NCBI RefSeq assembly: GCF_010015445.1
Contig: NC_053126.1
Span: 22,438,169-22,502,168 of the forward strand
Origin: Perca fluviatilis
Taxonomy: Eukaryota > Chordata > Actinopteri > Perciformes > Percidae
DNA: 64,000 nucleotides
Reading direction: 5' to 3'
The translations under genes and the position numbers were made by a program. Every line of letters starts with the position of its first letter. The first letter of the stretch is position 1. This document shows, in pieces, positions 24,736-38,386 of the stretch. The notes below the pieces were generated by a model. That model searched no databases. It was given only the letters and a program-made list of their open reading frames with translations, and was not told where the DNA came from.

Positions 24736-27700
24736 TTTAAAAACCAATCAAAAAGTGTACTTAACAAAAAAATGTGATGATACAATTTTTCTTTTTTAAT
24801 GTATGCCTGAGAACAAAAAGTAAAATTCAGCTCAGTGGGAAGGAAATACAGTCAGATTTTGTTATTAAAATACAAGAAGGCAAAGGTTTTGCACATTTTT
24901 CGGCATGTAATTCTCTAAAGACAAACATTATGATGTGAAGAATTAACTAACAAGGTGAAAATGTGTTTTTCCCAACCGTAAGGGCAGTAAGTCAGGCTTA
25001 TTTGCGTAGCCTTTAATCACTGTTACATTATCAGCGGGCTTCAGGTAATTTAACACAACAAATGAAAAATGAAACGCTCCGAACTCTGAACCCTTGTCGA
25101 GAACAAGGTTTAAGGATTGTGCTGAAATCCAGATGGTAACTGTAGCCCGCATAGCCTGACCGAACGTTATAAATCAAGCAGTAATCATTTGTAGAGGCGT
25201 CATTAAAAGAGGGAGCAGGTTGTCTGAGATCTCTCCTGCTGAGATCACCAAACACCCTCGGACCCCTTTCCTGGGGTCGGGGTGATGTGTGTGACTGTGT
25301 GTTCGGGTTAGGGGTCCACACTTACTCAATCAGCCCAGTCACCGCTGGCCACTGAGCCCCCTATAGTAGGAATGAGCTATGGGCTATAACCCCAGGCCCC
25401 CTGCGTCCCCTCCCATCCTCTGCAGCCATAAAGCACTTCATTACCACAGAGCCTGGAGAGACAGAGAAGCACTCATGAGTGGAGTCCAGTGGAGAGAAGA
25501 GAAGGGGGTTGTTGTGGAAAAGAGAAGGGGGGTGGGTGGGTGGATGTAGATTTATAGTTGCCCATCACAGCGAGGCTCTGGGTCTGCTCCTGAGGGACCT
25601 AGGGTTTATCCGGTCAGCGTTGAGCCCATTTTCAGACCGCCGTTGGCACAAACACACAACCACAAGGAGGAGCTATTCCTGGGCCTGTGATGTCATTGTG
25701 TAGCTCTTTTATTCATGTTTTTTTTTTTAAAGAAGCTTTCCCTGGGCTGATGTTCACATATACGTGCAGGGTTTTGGAGCTGCTCCAGCTGAGGCAGAGC
25801 TCTGCTTAATGTGGAAGTCTTCCAAGGTTTAGGTGTTGAGTGGTTAAGAGAGGTCTATGATTCAGCTGAGAAGGTTTTTCTAATGCTATTGATACCAGAA
25901 GCATGGCCCCTGGCTCCTGGTTATTAGGCAGGAACAGGAAAAGAAAACCCTCATTTTCTCTCTTGCCATCTTTCTCTGAGCGGGGACGTTTCTTTCCTTC
26001 TGCTCAAGCTGAGCAAGTTTTAAGGCAACTACAACCCATTTCTCCCTCCTTGACTCTCATCGCTATTAAATAGTCATGAAAGTGTTATGCTGAAGCTTTT
26101 TGTAAATGACTTGCCTGCTGATTATTATTTATAATAGGTTATTTTCTCTTTTTTATTAATCATTGGGCTATTAGTAAGAGGTAGTTATACAGTAGCTTTC
26201 TCTCTGTCCCAACGCTGTCCATGGTTCTAACATGCTCACAGATGTATCGCCTCAACTGATCAGCTTACTTCTGAAGTTGAAATAAATGATATGGTATTTT
26301 TATCTCATCTGTAACCAAGTCAGGTTTGTCTACGTGTCTACAAGTTCATGTAGCGATAGCAGTGCAAACATAATTGGGCTCTGTTTTCGTGGCGGTGCAG
26401 TGCTCTGACAGTTTGGTATTTTCCTGGCCTTGAAGTTCACTTAACCCGTCTGTGTGGTATATTTTGGTGACCAGTGCAGAGTGCATGGTTTTCAGGTGGG
26501 AGCTTCATTGTAATGAGGAAACCCAAAGAGATTTATTGGAATTTGGGTGGAAATTGTGTCTTAGAAAAAGAATGACGAGTATAGACGGCTCAGAACCATG
26601 TCTGCCCTGAACTTGTTTTTGTTTTAATCTCAAACTTTGACCCTCTCACTGTGTTTTTTCATTTCATCAAAGTTAATTGGAACTTTGGTTGCCTAGAAAT
26701 GCTTTATTCAGCGTTCTGCTAACCAAGCTAGCTAGCTACCACTAGCTTTAGCTCGTAACTTAACTTTCAACTTAACTTTTCTGTTCTGCCGTACATGCAG
26801 ATACATGACGGCACCACTTGGAGGTCCGCATTTACCCGCCGGTAAATCTCCACTGGATGACTTGCTTCAGAAGGGTTGAAAATCAGCAACGTTCCCTCTT
26901 TAGCGTTTAACTTAACAAAGCGCCATTGCAACGATAAACAACACTGGCTTAACCCTAACAAATGTGCTGCTATTGCACTTGTTACTGTTACTCCATCATA
27001 TCGTATAACATCATACAGGGTGCATGAATAACAGCCGCCTCTCTGTAAATTGTATTCACATCGGCTATCATCACACTGTATATCTGCAGGTAGCCTATAA
27101 AAAGTAGCAGAACCGGACGAATCCTTCCGGGACGCCCGAGGAGAGAGACATTCTGGCCGGGCCTGCCCACACCCGAAACCCTCAAACTGCGATCAAACAT
27201 GATCACAGCTGCCACAGCGCAGCAGACAGAGACGAAGGTTTGATGAGACACAAACACGGAGGAGGTACATGATAGGAAGGGGAGGGTGGCGTGAGGAGGA
27301 CTCTTGACTGAGTAGGAGGTGCCTTTTAAAAAGAGTTAGAGAGAGAGAGATTCAAGCCCACTTCTGATTCGTCAGTGGGCGGCATTCTCAAAAACTTTTC
27401 AGGCAGCTACCGAGTGCGTCAGCATACAGAACCCCCCTCCCCCACCTCCCCCTCTCCCTCCTCCTCCTCCTCCCACCTCCATCCTCAGTCCCTACGGCAG
27501 CCGTTGCCATGTGGACATCAGGACCGTTCGCTTCGGTTGCCATGGATATAGCTATCTGGGATAGGGGAGGATCACATGGATGGAGCTGGTGAGGTGTCTT
27601 TAACCCCTGGACACACAGCGGCTTCAGTGACACAGCATGCAGCATTAGTCAGCTGCTGTTACAGTACCAGCACGGCAGCCTGTAAGCTAGCGTTGGCTGC

Positions 27701-30151
27701 ACACAGCAGCCTGCAGTCAGGTGTGCTCGTGTCCTTTCAGGTCAAACACATAAGAGAGATATATTGCATGCACGGGTCATTTAACCACACAAATGAACAC
27801 AAATGGCCCCCTTTGGTGTGGCGTGGCGTGGCAGCGCGTTCATGTGCATGCATATATAGGTATGTGCGTAGAAATCCCTTGTGGATGAAAAGGTAATGGG
27901 TTAACGCGTGTTACACGCTGACATCTCCCCCCTCCTCCCCCCCTCAATGAACAGCCGCCTTAGCAGCAGTGACAAGAGCCCTAATCGCCTTATTCGTCTT
28001 CATAATCACACCTTATTCATCCTTATAATCACTATATTCATCTTGGTAATGACCCCGCAAAGGCAGGGAGGCCCGTACGCACCGTCTCCCCCTCTCCCAT
28101 CACACACAACACAGATGTAGCATCTCCGGCTCTGAAAACATGCTTTTTACACGTCAGCGCTGCAGCAGAACTGTTGTGTGAGGCCTTAAAGACACAGTGA
28201 AATGACAGTTAGAGCATCTTTAGTTCAAGTAATGTGACGTATTGCAAAAGTGAAACAGAATATGCGGACAGGGTATAATTCAGGAGGCATCCGAACAAAT
28301 TGTTCAAGGGATTTGAAAATGGACGACGCTCTTCAGCTCTCTATGAAGGGCTGTTTGCCTCCACTCACACCTCCCTCACCAGGAGCTAGAGGAGGAAACA
28401 CTAATGGAGAAATTCAAGTCATTTAGACAGCAACCATTCCCTTTTAGAAATGGAAACAAGGTAATCTGACACCCAGACATACCTCCAACCTATCATGAGC
28501 TACCAAGTCAAGTGGGAGCTATTGACCAGAAGGGTTTAGACTCCATAATTTACACTGTAAGTGGGAATGTGGTCTGTTGTGTATTTGACCAAATACAGTT
28601 TCTCAGCAGTTTAGCATGAAGGACTGATAGAGTTTGAAGAAAAAAAGACTCTCTTCCACGGCAGTCTGACAAACATCGGCTGATATTAACATGAATTAGT
28701 TTAGTTGTCCTGTGCAGCTCTGGGATCAGCTAATCATGTTTCTGTTATAATAGTCACATGGTGACTGATCAGAATGTGTTGCAATTTGTGTTTTATTAGG
28801 TGTTTTTAACTATGAAATTAGAACAGAAGTTAACTCATACAGTATTATAAGCATCCAGACCAACACAGTTAAAATCAGCAGTGTATTGCTTGTTTATTAA
28901 GAAAGCTATCAACAATAACCTGCCTCAAGTTAATGCTGGGGTAGGCAGTTTTCTGGAAAAGGCAAAACATGCTGGAATTTGAAAATCCAGCCCTCCTCTT
29001 GCAGCTCCCCACTCTCTGTCATCAGCCCCTCCCTTCATACAGTAACCTGTATGAGTATTAGTCATTAATTTCAATCATCCCCATTGAGATTGTAATCTCA
29101 ATGCTTTTATACACACGCATTATACACATGCCAAATCTTCAAAAAGTCTTTTTTTATAACATTAAATATTCATGACTAAATAAGCAACGATAAAAAAAGA
29201 CCTTTAGGCATTATTTATTAAAAGTTTAACACTGAAAACTGCTTTTATTTCGCTGTATTTAATGCCGCAAAGAAGATGAAGCAAGAAGAATACAATATTA
29301 GCAGCTTTTCAAATAAAGATGCATCTTGTAGGCTGTGGGGAAGTTGGCAGGTATGCAACACGGCAGCTGTAGCTGAAGGTGATGTGGGAGGCAGACTAAT
29401 GGAGGCAGCGAGGTGCCGTCAGGTTTCAGCTCGTTGGAGGATGACTGACAGATGTTAGACAGTCATTTGACCTCCCACGGCTCGGCTCTGAGCGCCTTCC
29501 CAACAAAGCCGCTCCTGCTTCTGCCCTGAACGCTGGGATGTCCGCACCACATCTGCGTCTGTCTGAGAGCTGCTGCAGTGATCTGTGGGTCTGTATACCC
29601 CTGAGATGATGTGTTGTTGATGGTGAAGAAATAAGATGGGAGGAGGGGATCGCCTGTGAGCCACCACCAAAGGAACAGCAAACCTGTAGGGAGGCCAGAA
29701 CCCTCTCCGTCATATTCGTTTCACCCCGCTGCTTTCTCGATTCCTCTTCAAATCACTCTTTATTTATAGTCTCCTGTTTTTTATACTGTATCAGGCCTTT
29801 TCCACTTCCAACGTGTAGCCATAGTTTCCAATGTATTTCCCTCCAAATTTCCTGAACCCAAATTCAGGAGGTGGAACTAAGTCCAGGTCTCGGAAAAAAA
29901 AAATGCATCAGTTTGTTTGCAACAGGCAGTTAATGGCAGGACTTGATTAGATAAGCAATGCAATTGTTTAAAGATGCGGGTAATATTCAGATTCAAAATA
30001 TACGACCTGCGTGTTTTCCTGCTTTATTTAAAAGATTTTCCTCCCAGGAAGGATGACAACAGCATCAGTAATTTCAGAAAATGAACTTCCCCTGTGTTGT
30101 GTTTCTGTTACAGAACCAATCAAAGTGATCCAGAACTTGCGTTGTGGAAAT
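24736..30151. other. Intron 1, long mostly unannotated stretch
   Basis: Mainly unique-looking sequence. 27420-27480 is strongly C/T-rich. 28920-29110 may be a degraded repeat (AATGCTGGGGTAGGCAGTTTT). No exon, RNA gene or clear element was recognised. Confidence 0.35.
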
Positions 30152-30550
30152 ATAGTCTATATCCAGGACCTTCCACTTCCGGGATTGCTGCCAGAAATTG
30201 CGCAGGATGTCCTTCTTTTCGGCTGGATGTCCGTTACCTCTCGTTTTCTTTGTATTGATATTTTAAACTCAGTTGATTTATGAGGACTATGGTTAACTGC
30301 TCCTCAGATCTCTGCAGGGTAAATCCAGACAGCTAGCTAGACTATCCGTCCGATCTGAGTTTTCTGTTGCACAATTAAAACAACATTTGAACGTTCACAT
30401 GTTCCACCAAAACAAGTTCCTTTCCCGAGGCTATTTTGCAGCAGCACCGGGGCTCTGTGCGGCACTTAATTCATGCCAATAAACCAGAGCACGTTTCTCT
30501 CCCATCCCAGAATGCTGTGTGGACTAGCCAAGGTCTGGTAATGCTACTGA
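30152..30550 (-). mobile_element. TAGTCT-ended repeat family, copy A
   Basis: Starts ATAGTCTATATCCAGGACC, with CAGATCTCTGCAGGGTAAA and CCAATAAACCAGAGCACG inside, and ends AGGTCTGGTAATGCTACTGA. Compared with copies C and D it lacks the subterminal hairpin and part of the CAATCGTCTTGGG region, so it is internally deleted. Confidence 0.75.
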
Positions 30551-31270
30551 AAATAAAAAGTTGAATATGTATGTATTGTTAGGTAGACAAGAGCAGTTCA
30601 GTTGTTGGACAGAAAACAACGGAAAAAGTGTAGCTAATGTAATTTTCTTTCAAATTTGATGAGTTTTATGCATCATTTCAGTATTTTTAAATTAATAGAT
30701 GAGCCCCACGCAGAGTAGGAGGTCGACAGTTTGGAGGAAACAGAGTACACCAGAACTGCTCCTGCGTGTTACTCCAAAACACTGTGCACACAGACAAATA
30801 ACATGTCCTCCAATTTAAATGACAAAATGCATAGTTTATCCATTCCCGATAGAAAGTGTTTCCAAAACAGTTACAAATCACTGTTTAAATCAGTTTTATA
30901 ATGTGACAATGCTATGGTTAATGTTGGTAATGAGTGGTATATCATAATTTGTGTTCAAATGACTACTTTGTTAAGGTCAGGAGAGCTTTGGTTTCAATGT
31001 TACTGTTGGTTGGAAATGGAAATAGTGATGTTAGATTGGCAAACGAATCATTGGTGGAACGACTCTCAAAGAGAAACAAGATAACTGGATACACAAGGAG
31101 GAGTAAATCCAAAATTCTGCTCCTGATTGGTGAATGCGCAGTTGTGCATAAGAGCCAGGTTAACTTCCGAGAGATGCTGCTCCAGACTCTCGTCTCAGTG
31201 TGATACTCGTTTAGACTCTCATTCAGCGTACCCTGAGCCAAAGAACGACTGAGAGCCGCTACTAAGCGAC

Positions 31271-31664
31271 TAGTCTCGCATTGCCAGACCTACCTGCACA
31301 GCGCTGTAGAGGAAGGTCTGGCTAGTCCACACAGCATTCCGGGATGGTAGAAAAACATGCTCTGGTTTATTGGCATTTCTTTAAACCAATAACAATTGTC
31401 TTGGGCGGCGCTAAGCACCGCACGAAGCCATGGTGCCGCTGCTAAATAGCCTCAGGAAGGAACTTGTTTTGGTGGAACATATGTACGTTCAAAATTTGTT
31501 TTAGTCGTGCAACAGAAAACTCAGATTGGACAGATAGTCTAGCTAGCTGTCTGGATTTACCCTGCAGAGATGTTGAGGAGCAGTTAACCAGAGTCCTCAT
31601 AAATCAACCAGAGTTAAAATTTCTGGCAGCAATCCCAGAAGTGGAAGGTCCTGGATATAGACTA
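31271..31664 (+). mobile_element. TAGTCT-ended repeat family, copy B
   Basis: Starts TAGTCTCGCATTGCCAGACC and ends GGTCCTGGATATAGACTA. The hairpin CCAGACC...GGTCTGG lies at 31283-31320. It is in opposite orientation to copy A, with about 720 bp between them. A 70-codon open frame in it recurs in copy C and is part of the repeat, not a gene. Confidence 0.75.
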
Positions 31665-33684
31665 TATTTTCAGTGAGTTAATCCTAAATGTTGAAAACGT
31701 ATTCAGAACCTAAAACCAAGACCCATGGGTTCTCACGAGTTCAGGTTATGGGTTGTTTAGAGATATAATGTAGTTTTTCAGCCCCAGTTCAGAACCCTTT
31801 CTCCCTTCTTGCTTTTGATTCTTTACAACAGGCCTCCTCTCTCTGCTTCTCTGCAAGGTGTCAGTAGTTCATAAACAAAGACAAGACAAGCAGCATCACC
31901 CTCCGCTCATGTCAGAGGGAGTGGGAGGGTTCTCTCCTGCCTGTGGTCCGTCTCGAGTGTCTCAGTCGAGACGTGTGGATACACTGGGACATGCGAGGTC
32001 ACGGAGCGGGGCAGAAGGGCAGGATGAGATTTCACAGATCCAGGAACAGGGAACCAGTGAGTCACCAGTGTCACAGCGGCGTGCGTCACAGCCTTCTGGT
32101 CAGACGGGGCGAGAGCTCGCCAGTTCTCAGAAGAGTCCCTCAGCAGCAGCACCCACAGAGAGAGGCATTCCCAGAACGCAGGCCAAGTAAACACCTCATG
32201 CTAATGACAGCCAGTGCAAAAGCAACACCTCACCTACGCCAATCACAATCATGTAATCAGCTCGGCGGGAGGAAACTGGTTTGCATTTATTTGAGATCCT
32301 GCACTTTAGAAACACGCACAACTTAATTTAAAAACAGCGGTGTGACATCGACCAGCTCAACTTAAACCAGAGAGGAAGAACTCACCAGCTTAATGTGCTT
32401 TAGTGTTTATTTGGCAATTTCATTCCCGGAGAATGGCTTTGTCCATATCAACTGAGAAACCATATTTATTGGCAGCATGAACACACGCATAGTCACTAGA
32501 AGAATGCAAATGCAGCAAGATGGATTCAGTTTTGCTGCAGGCGAAGTACAATGAGTCAAAGAGGAATTGACTCCAGTTTAGGAAAAATTGCCCGACTCAG
32601 TGAAGAGAAAGACAATCAAGGGGGGAGGGAAGTGAGTAAGAGCTTGTAAACACTGGGAAATGGAAAACAGAGCTAAACCTCTCCATGTTAAAATGTTTGT
32701 TAACAGCAACGCCGACCACTAACATTCAGTGCTGCTTCCTATCTGCCAAGCCTAGTGTCAAATGATGAAAATTCAGCGTCAGAATAAAAATTAGGATGCA
32801 AAGGCAGAGTTTGAACTAGTCCACACTGACTCATTCGCAGGGTGATGTCAACCAAAATCACAAATTATAATGGGACCACAGAGATGTCAATTAAAACAAC
32901 TCTACTCAAAATCTTAATGGCTCGGTCTGTTGTCCTGCTGCTGTCTGTTATCACATCAGGCTCCACGTCAGCCAATCCAAACTCAAACTTTGCTACAAAA
33001 GCCTTGTGTACCGTGACAACAGCTTTTTGTTTCTCCTGCCTTAGTTGCTTCCAAACCAGAGTAAAATGCCAGAACAATTCATATCAAGTTACGTCATCTT
33101 CTGAGTTGCACATATCTTACACAATTGTCAACTTTCATCTCAGACAGCCGAACTTTGCGAGTTGCCAGTCAGTAGCAACATTGTGCCTCTAAAAACGGTT
33201 GACCAAAGCAAGGAAAAAGAGATGTAATGCGTCTCTATTTGACTGTGCAGGAGGCAGAGCTGTAAGACAGAGCTAAACTAACCATCAGGTGGATTCGCCA
33301 TGCCGCTGTTGGACCTAAATTGTCCTCTCTGCAGGACTGAACTGAGTCCTGTCTGCAGCACAGCGCCGCGCTCCAACAAACCTCCACCTAATCCCCCAGA
33401 CCTGAATTAATAGACCGGCATGAACTTAAAAGCTTCATCCAGAGTCCACAGCAACATGCTAACAGCCTGAGAAAACATGGCAGTTAATGATCCTCACATA
33501 TTTTTATTTTTCCCAAATGAAATAAAATATGTGCAGAAGGTGGTTCAATGCAAACATTCTAAATCATACAGTTTTTTTGTCTTTAAGTCATGTACTAATC
33601 ATTTGTTCATTTTATTATATGGCGGACAGTGGAGAGATGAAATGAGTGGAATGAATTGTAAAAAATAAAAATAAAAAAAAATGC
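31665..33684. other. Intron 1, no feature recognised
   Basis: 31860-32190 is open for 110 codons on the plus strand but is Ser/Gln/Arg-rich with no recognisable domain, and another frame is open over part of it too. No splice-bounded coding block was recognised. Confidence 0.4.
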
Positions 33685-33813
33685 TCCTCACAATTTCCCA
33701 AAGCCCAAGTTTGAATGTTTAAGTAGCTTGTTTTGTTCTATCAAAAGTTTAAAGCCCCAACTTTTGAATTTTTTGCATTTTTGTTAAAAATAACTTATAT
33801 AACTTATATATAA

Positions 33814-33888
<75 letters not shown>

Positions 33889-33935
33889 TTTTATTCTCTC
33901 TCCATTAACTACTCAATGAATCAACTAATTATTTG
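33685..33935 (+). mobile_element. AGGGCTGCAACT hAT-like MITE fragment with (TA)n
   Basis: CAATTTCCCAAAGCCCAAG and TAGCTTGTTTTGTTC follow the family interior, and TGAATCAACTAATTATTTGAG matches its end. A (TA)n tract of about 70 bp occupies 33816-33885. Confidence 0.5.
33816..33885. repeat. (TA)n microsatellite
   Basis: About 35 TA units, preceded by three AACTTATAT units. Confidence 0.95.
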
Positions 33936-34083
33936 AGCTCTACATGCAACAAACATGGGATGTTGTGGCTCAATGCTGCCACATAAACCCCTATTAGACA
34001 GTTTTCTAATCCATGTTTATTAGACAAAAACCTCAACTTTCACTCTGGAGCTACACTTACACATTTTAGTTGCTGACCAGCTT

Positions 34084-34462
34084 ATGAAATTCAATTCTTG
34101 TCTGGTTTTCAACCTACCCATGTTCTCCCACACTACACCACTCCTCCACACCCTTAACTGGCTACTGCTGGCAGCTGGAATCGGATGTAAGACACTGGTA
34201 CTTGCCTACCACGCTGCAAATGGCTCAGGCCCATCCTACATCCAGGACATGGTCAAACCATACACCCTTCTCCCCACTGACCCATCAGGACAGCAATAAC
34301 CCTACACTTGTTTCTAAAATGAAGCATTTCAAGCTAAATTTGATGTACTCACATGATTCTTGCGTGCATGTTCTGGGTAGTATCTTCAGGGTTGAATGCA
34401 CTTTTTTAAAGTCGCATTGGATAAAAGTTTCAGCTAAATGAATGCAGTATAATGTAATGTAA
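34084..34462 (+). pseudogene. LINE C-terminal remnant plus 3' tail (L2/CR1-like)
   Basis: 34084-34299 is open for 71 codons. Its residues from about 20 on (LLHTLNWLL, KTLVLAYHAANGSGPSYIQD, MVKPYT) resemble the segment just before the end of the LINE reverse transcriptase protein in fish (pattern LHWLP...KILLLTYKALNG..P.YL.D). Downstream, AAAGTCGCATTGGATAAAAG and TTTCAGCTAAATGAATG followed by AATGTAATGTAA is a known fish LINE/SINE tail. The copy is strongly 5'-truncated. Confidence 0.65.
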
Positions 34463-35480
34463 CTGAAAACCAAGAATCTGACGTATTCGGTATTCTGAGT
34501 TTTGCATTCTGCTGCTCAAACTCTATTTAAAACAATTCAGCCTCAGCCCCAACCAATTAGATCTGGAGATGTGACTTTGTTTGCTGTGAGGTGGAACAGC
34601 GAGAGCACATGAGGACACTGATTACAGGAGATGTTATAAATAAATAAATGTTTACATGCATCCTTGGTCCAGGATGTAGCATGCGAGGAACTCTCAGAGG
34701 GTTGTAAGTGTATTTCAAGTTCAGGCCGACGTCAGCTACCTGAACAAACACTTCATCCTCCTCAGCAGCAAAACAGCTCAATCCATGTCTTTCCCTTTTT
34801 ATAACTTCTTCCCTTTTATCACTTCGGGTTAGCTGAGGCTAATCAGATAGCTGTTGTCAAAGTTAGTGTTGCATGGAAACAAGGGTGATGTTATGCTCCT
34901 TGTGTGTGCTTTGCATCCAAGCGGGAGAGCAAAGCGTCCTTTAAACTTTCTCACCTCGGGTTTATATCCACAGCCTGGAAAACATCCCACTTAATTCAGC
35001 TCAGTGTAATAAACTGGCAGCAGCGCTGAGGTGGATTGTTCGCCTCTCTGTGCTGGTGATGATGAAGTTATAGCTGATGCTCATTCGCTGTGATGAGATC
35101 CTAAATGATTTGACCCCCGTTGCCGGCCTTTTTCTATGATTTACATCACACAGCCTGGAAGTGAGCTCATAATATCAGTGCAAAATCTGCAGTGAGCACG
35201 GCGGGACGGTTCCTGGGCGTCATAAATTCCCTCTTAAAACAGCTGCACATTGATCTTATGAAACGTGCAGCGCTCTTATTTAAATCAACTGGATTCCCAA
35301 ACGCTGTTAATAACAGTTGAGGACAGATCTAAAGGGGGGGGGGGAGATTGGGGTTACTTTTACTGGCGACTATAAAAGATTACAAATCAAAGACAGTCGA
35401 TGCAGCCTTTTGACTAGATTATAACGATTACTGTGAGGAGGGATGATAGAGAGAGCTGCAAGAATACAGCAGAAAGGGGA
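34463..35480. other. Intron 1, no feature recognised
   Basis: Unique-looking. A run of 11 G lies at 35334-35344. Confidence 0.4.
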
Positions 35481-35501
35481 GAGAGAGAGAGAGAGAGAGA
35501 G
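35481..35501. repeat. (GA)n microsatellite
   Basis: About ten GA units. Confidence 0.9.
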
Positions 35502-35612
35502 ATGAACTATTTACTGTAAGATATTTAGACTTGATTATTGTCATATAACATACTACTATATAGCTACTTTTACTATACTTACTGGTACTGTACTCTATAC
35601 TGCACTGGCTCC

Positions 35613-35623
35613 ACATATATATA

Positions 35624-35699
<76 letters not shown>
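35613..35699. repeat. (TA)n microsatellite
   Basis: About 43 TA units with a single TTT interruption near the left end. Confidence 0.95.
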
Positions 35700-35704
<5 letters not shown>

Positions 35705-37499
35705 CAGTGTATAGTGTATGTATAATTCTGTGCATACCTGCTACATGTTCTCATTACTTATACATTTACTACATTACTGCACAACCCGTTTACGTTAGTT
35801 TATACATTTTACTATTAGCCTACTATATCTTTTGCATAATGTATATTCCAGCAGTGGAACTATAATATGTCTTCTAATTAGATTTGACTTGCATGAGTTT
35901 TTTATACATATTTGTATGAACACTGTTTGAAGGAGCACCAGATCAAAGAATTGAATTGCCAGTGACTGCTTCACAGTAACTGCTGAGCATAGAGTATGGC
36001 AATAAAGAACTTGGACTGATGGAAGGAGAAGAGACAGTTGTGCATTTTAGGGTTATGTGTAGAACTTCTTAACCAACTGTTTTGGACATTATCATAAAAA
36101 CGTAAAATTAAGGCTAATTCTTATTATTAATTCATTTAGTTTAAAGTCCACAGGGAGTTACTTAAAAAGTGCAAACCTGTAGCAGCAGGTTAGTAAGTGG
36201 CAGGAAATGTGTACTGTGGAATTTAATTTAGTGAAACACTTTTTTATTCCCACAGGATCGTTATTTTCTAAAGTAATATAGCATGTCTTTTTTTCCAGCA
36301 TGGTGGCAAAAACCGAGCCCCAGCCTGACCTGGAGTATTTTTCTGCACATCATTTACAGCGTTTTTACAAGAGTTTAAAACATTATGCAGCATTACCAGC
36401 TGTGGGCTCTCAGTTTAACATTATACTTTTCCCCTCCACCAACTAAAAACTGCGTCTGTTACTGAGCTGTCTATATAATCAGATGCAAATAAAAGTTGTG
36501 TGAATGTCAAAAGGTTTATATTTTGAGCTAAATACGATTCATGTTTGTGCGTTGGCAGCAAATTTGGATGAAGACGTTTTTTACTCTAATTTAAACAGAT
36601 TTCAACCAAATTGCGGTCCGCTGTACCCTGATTAATGACAGAAAACTGTGTCCTCTAGTTCATGCATTCTGTCAAAGTGTTCTTGACCACGACAGTGAAC
36701 CATCTACCTATTCATGCAGTGTAAACCACTTTGAATAAGGTGTCAGTTAAAATGTAATGGAAATGGAAATGAGGAGAGAAAAAGATACTGAGACGAGAGC
36801 ATGCTGGGTAATATACTGTAGTGGGATTTCCCCACAACACCAGTGGTCTGCCGGACACATCGCTGACACATCAGTGCTATAATAATAACTTTATTAAAAG
36901 TAAGCTTTTATACAAGACGGTAAGGTAAAACGGTTTGAAAAGGTCTTCCTTAGTTAAAGATCCTTTGAGAGCTGCTGTTCTTCCTCTGGCTGTTGAGGTT
37001 GGTCGATTCAAAACTCTTCAGGAGGAAACCAGATTGTGCAAAGACAAAATTGTGTCCTATTTTCCTCTGTACTGTACAAAGTAGGATGATTTAAGAGAGT
37101 TCATTTTTCATGATAACTTGAAAACTTTATAACCAAAGCCTAGAGAAGGACTGTTAAATTCATATTTACTCTGATTTATCCAGCATTATATGGTAAATGT
37201 TTATGACAGTGATTTATGAATTATATTGCAGACAATATATGGTCTGAAGATCTGATGGTAAAAATGGTTTGAGTTGGTTTTCTTGTGTTTGAAAATGTCT
37301 TCTGGATCTGCCTGATATGAATTTGTAGTTGTATGCATGACACAATTCTAAAAGCCCAATTGATTAATTAATGTAAAAAACACAAAGTTCAGCAAAAGAA
37401 GAATCATGTATGTAACCTGTATGAACAACCAATAACGTTTTAGCATTCTGCCCCCTTTTTTCATTTTTTTTATAAAAGTTTGGGGGACAGGGATGTTCA
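35700..37499. other. Intron 1, possible LINE 3' tail then no feature
   Basis: 35730-36030 carries CACTGTTTGAAGGAGCACC and GGCAATAAAGAACTTGGAC, which looks like the 3' end of a fish LINE, but I cannot assign it. 36030-37499 shows nothing I recognise. Confidence 0.35.
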
Positions 37500-37990
37500 G
37501 GGGTATAAAAGGTCAACATTATATGCCACATAGAAGTAGCGTACATCATCTGAAAGCTGGGATGGCTTTTGCCCCAAACTGCATGGGATTAGCAAAACGT
37601 GGGCATATTTGTAAAAAGGAGACTCATGGGTACCCATAGAACCCATTTTTATTCAGATAGCTTGAGGTGGGAGGTCAAGGGACCCCTTTGAAAATGGCCA
37701 TGTCAGTTTTTCCCCTCTCCAAAATGTAGCCTAACTTTGAAGCATTATTTAGCCCCCTTATCCCAACAAGCTATGTCAGGGTTGGTAGCAATGGGTTAGA
37801 TTCCTTAGATCGTTTAGTTTGATATGATTTGACTATCTTCACTTGAGCTTTAAAACAGTGCCCACCAAAGCCTCTGTGAGGCAGGATGTCGGCCAGGCCC
37901 ACCGTCCGGGCCGTCGGATCATTAAGAGGTTCAACTTGGCAAAAACCAAAATGTCTCCTTAAATGCTCTAAATGGGTCAAAAAAGATTAT
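37500..37990 (+). repeat. Internal part of a common teleost hAT-like repeat
   Basis: CATCATCTGAAAGCTGGGATG, GGATTAGCAAAACGTGGGC, GGAGACTCATGGGTACCC, GGGACCCCTTTGAAAATGG and TATCTTCACTTGAGCTTTAA occur in the order of a known fish repeat whose complete copies end in AACGCGTTA-rich termini. Neither end is preserved here. Confidence 0.5.
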
Positions 37991-38285
37991 TAATCCTCTT
38001 ATATTGTCAGTTGATGTAAAGGCAGATAACAACTTTAGACCAAATACCAAATATTGACATTAATTCACATCCCTTTCACTTTAATTCATTAGCAGATTTG
38101 GTCAAAAGCTGGATAATGCTTTTAGAGCTAATGCATTTAAATGATGTGTACGTCTATGCCCTGTTTGTTAGTGTATATTATATATTTTCATATTGTGTAA
38201 TCTCTTAACGAAATGATCAGGACTACAGGCCTGTAATGTAGGCTGACTCACTCTTGTGTTTGCAGGGCATTGGGGGTCCTGATTG

Positions 38286-38331
38286 CCCCCCCCCCCCAGC
38301 CTGCTAAATGCACTTCAACGCTGCTCTCAGC

Positions 38332-38384
<53 letters not shown>
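38286..38384. repeat. C12 run and (CA)n microsatellite
   Basis: A run of 12 C at 38286-38297 and about 26 CA units at 38333-38384. Confidence 0.95.

Positions 38385-38386
<2 letters not shown>

Noticed and set aside
31464..31676. Open frame in copy B that recurs at 41882-42124, at first suggesting a conserved peptide
   Set aside because: Both lie inside copies of the same interspersed repeat, so the shared peptide follows from DNA homology. The flanking codons diverge and no transposase motif is seen.
31858..32190. 110-codon plus-strand open frame, Ser/Gln/Arg-rich, possible exon
   Set aside because: Overlapping frames on both strands are also open and no family resemblance is seen. GC-rich composition explains it.
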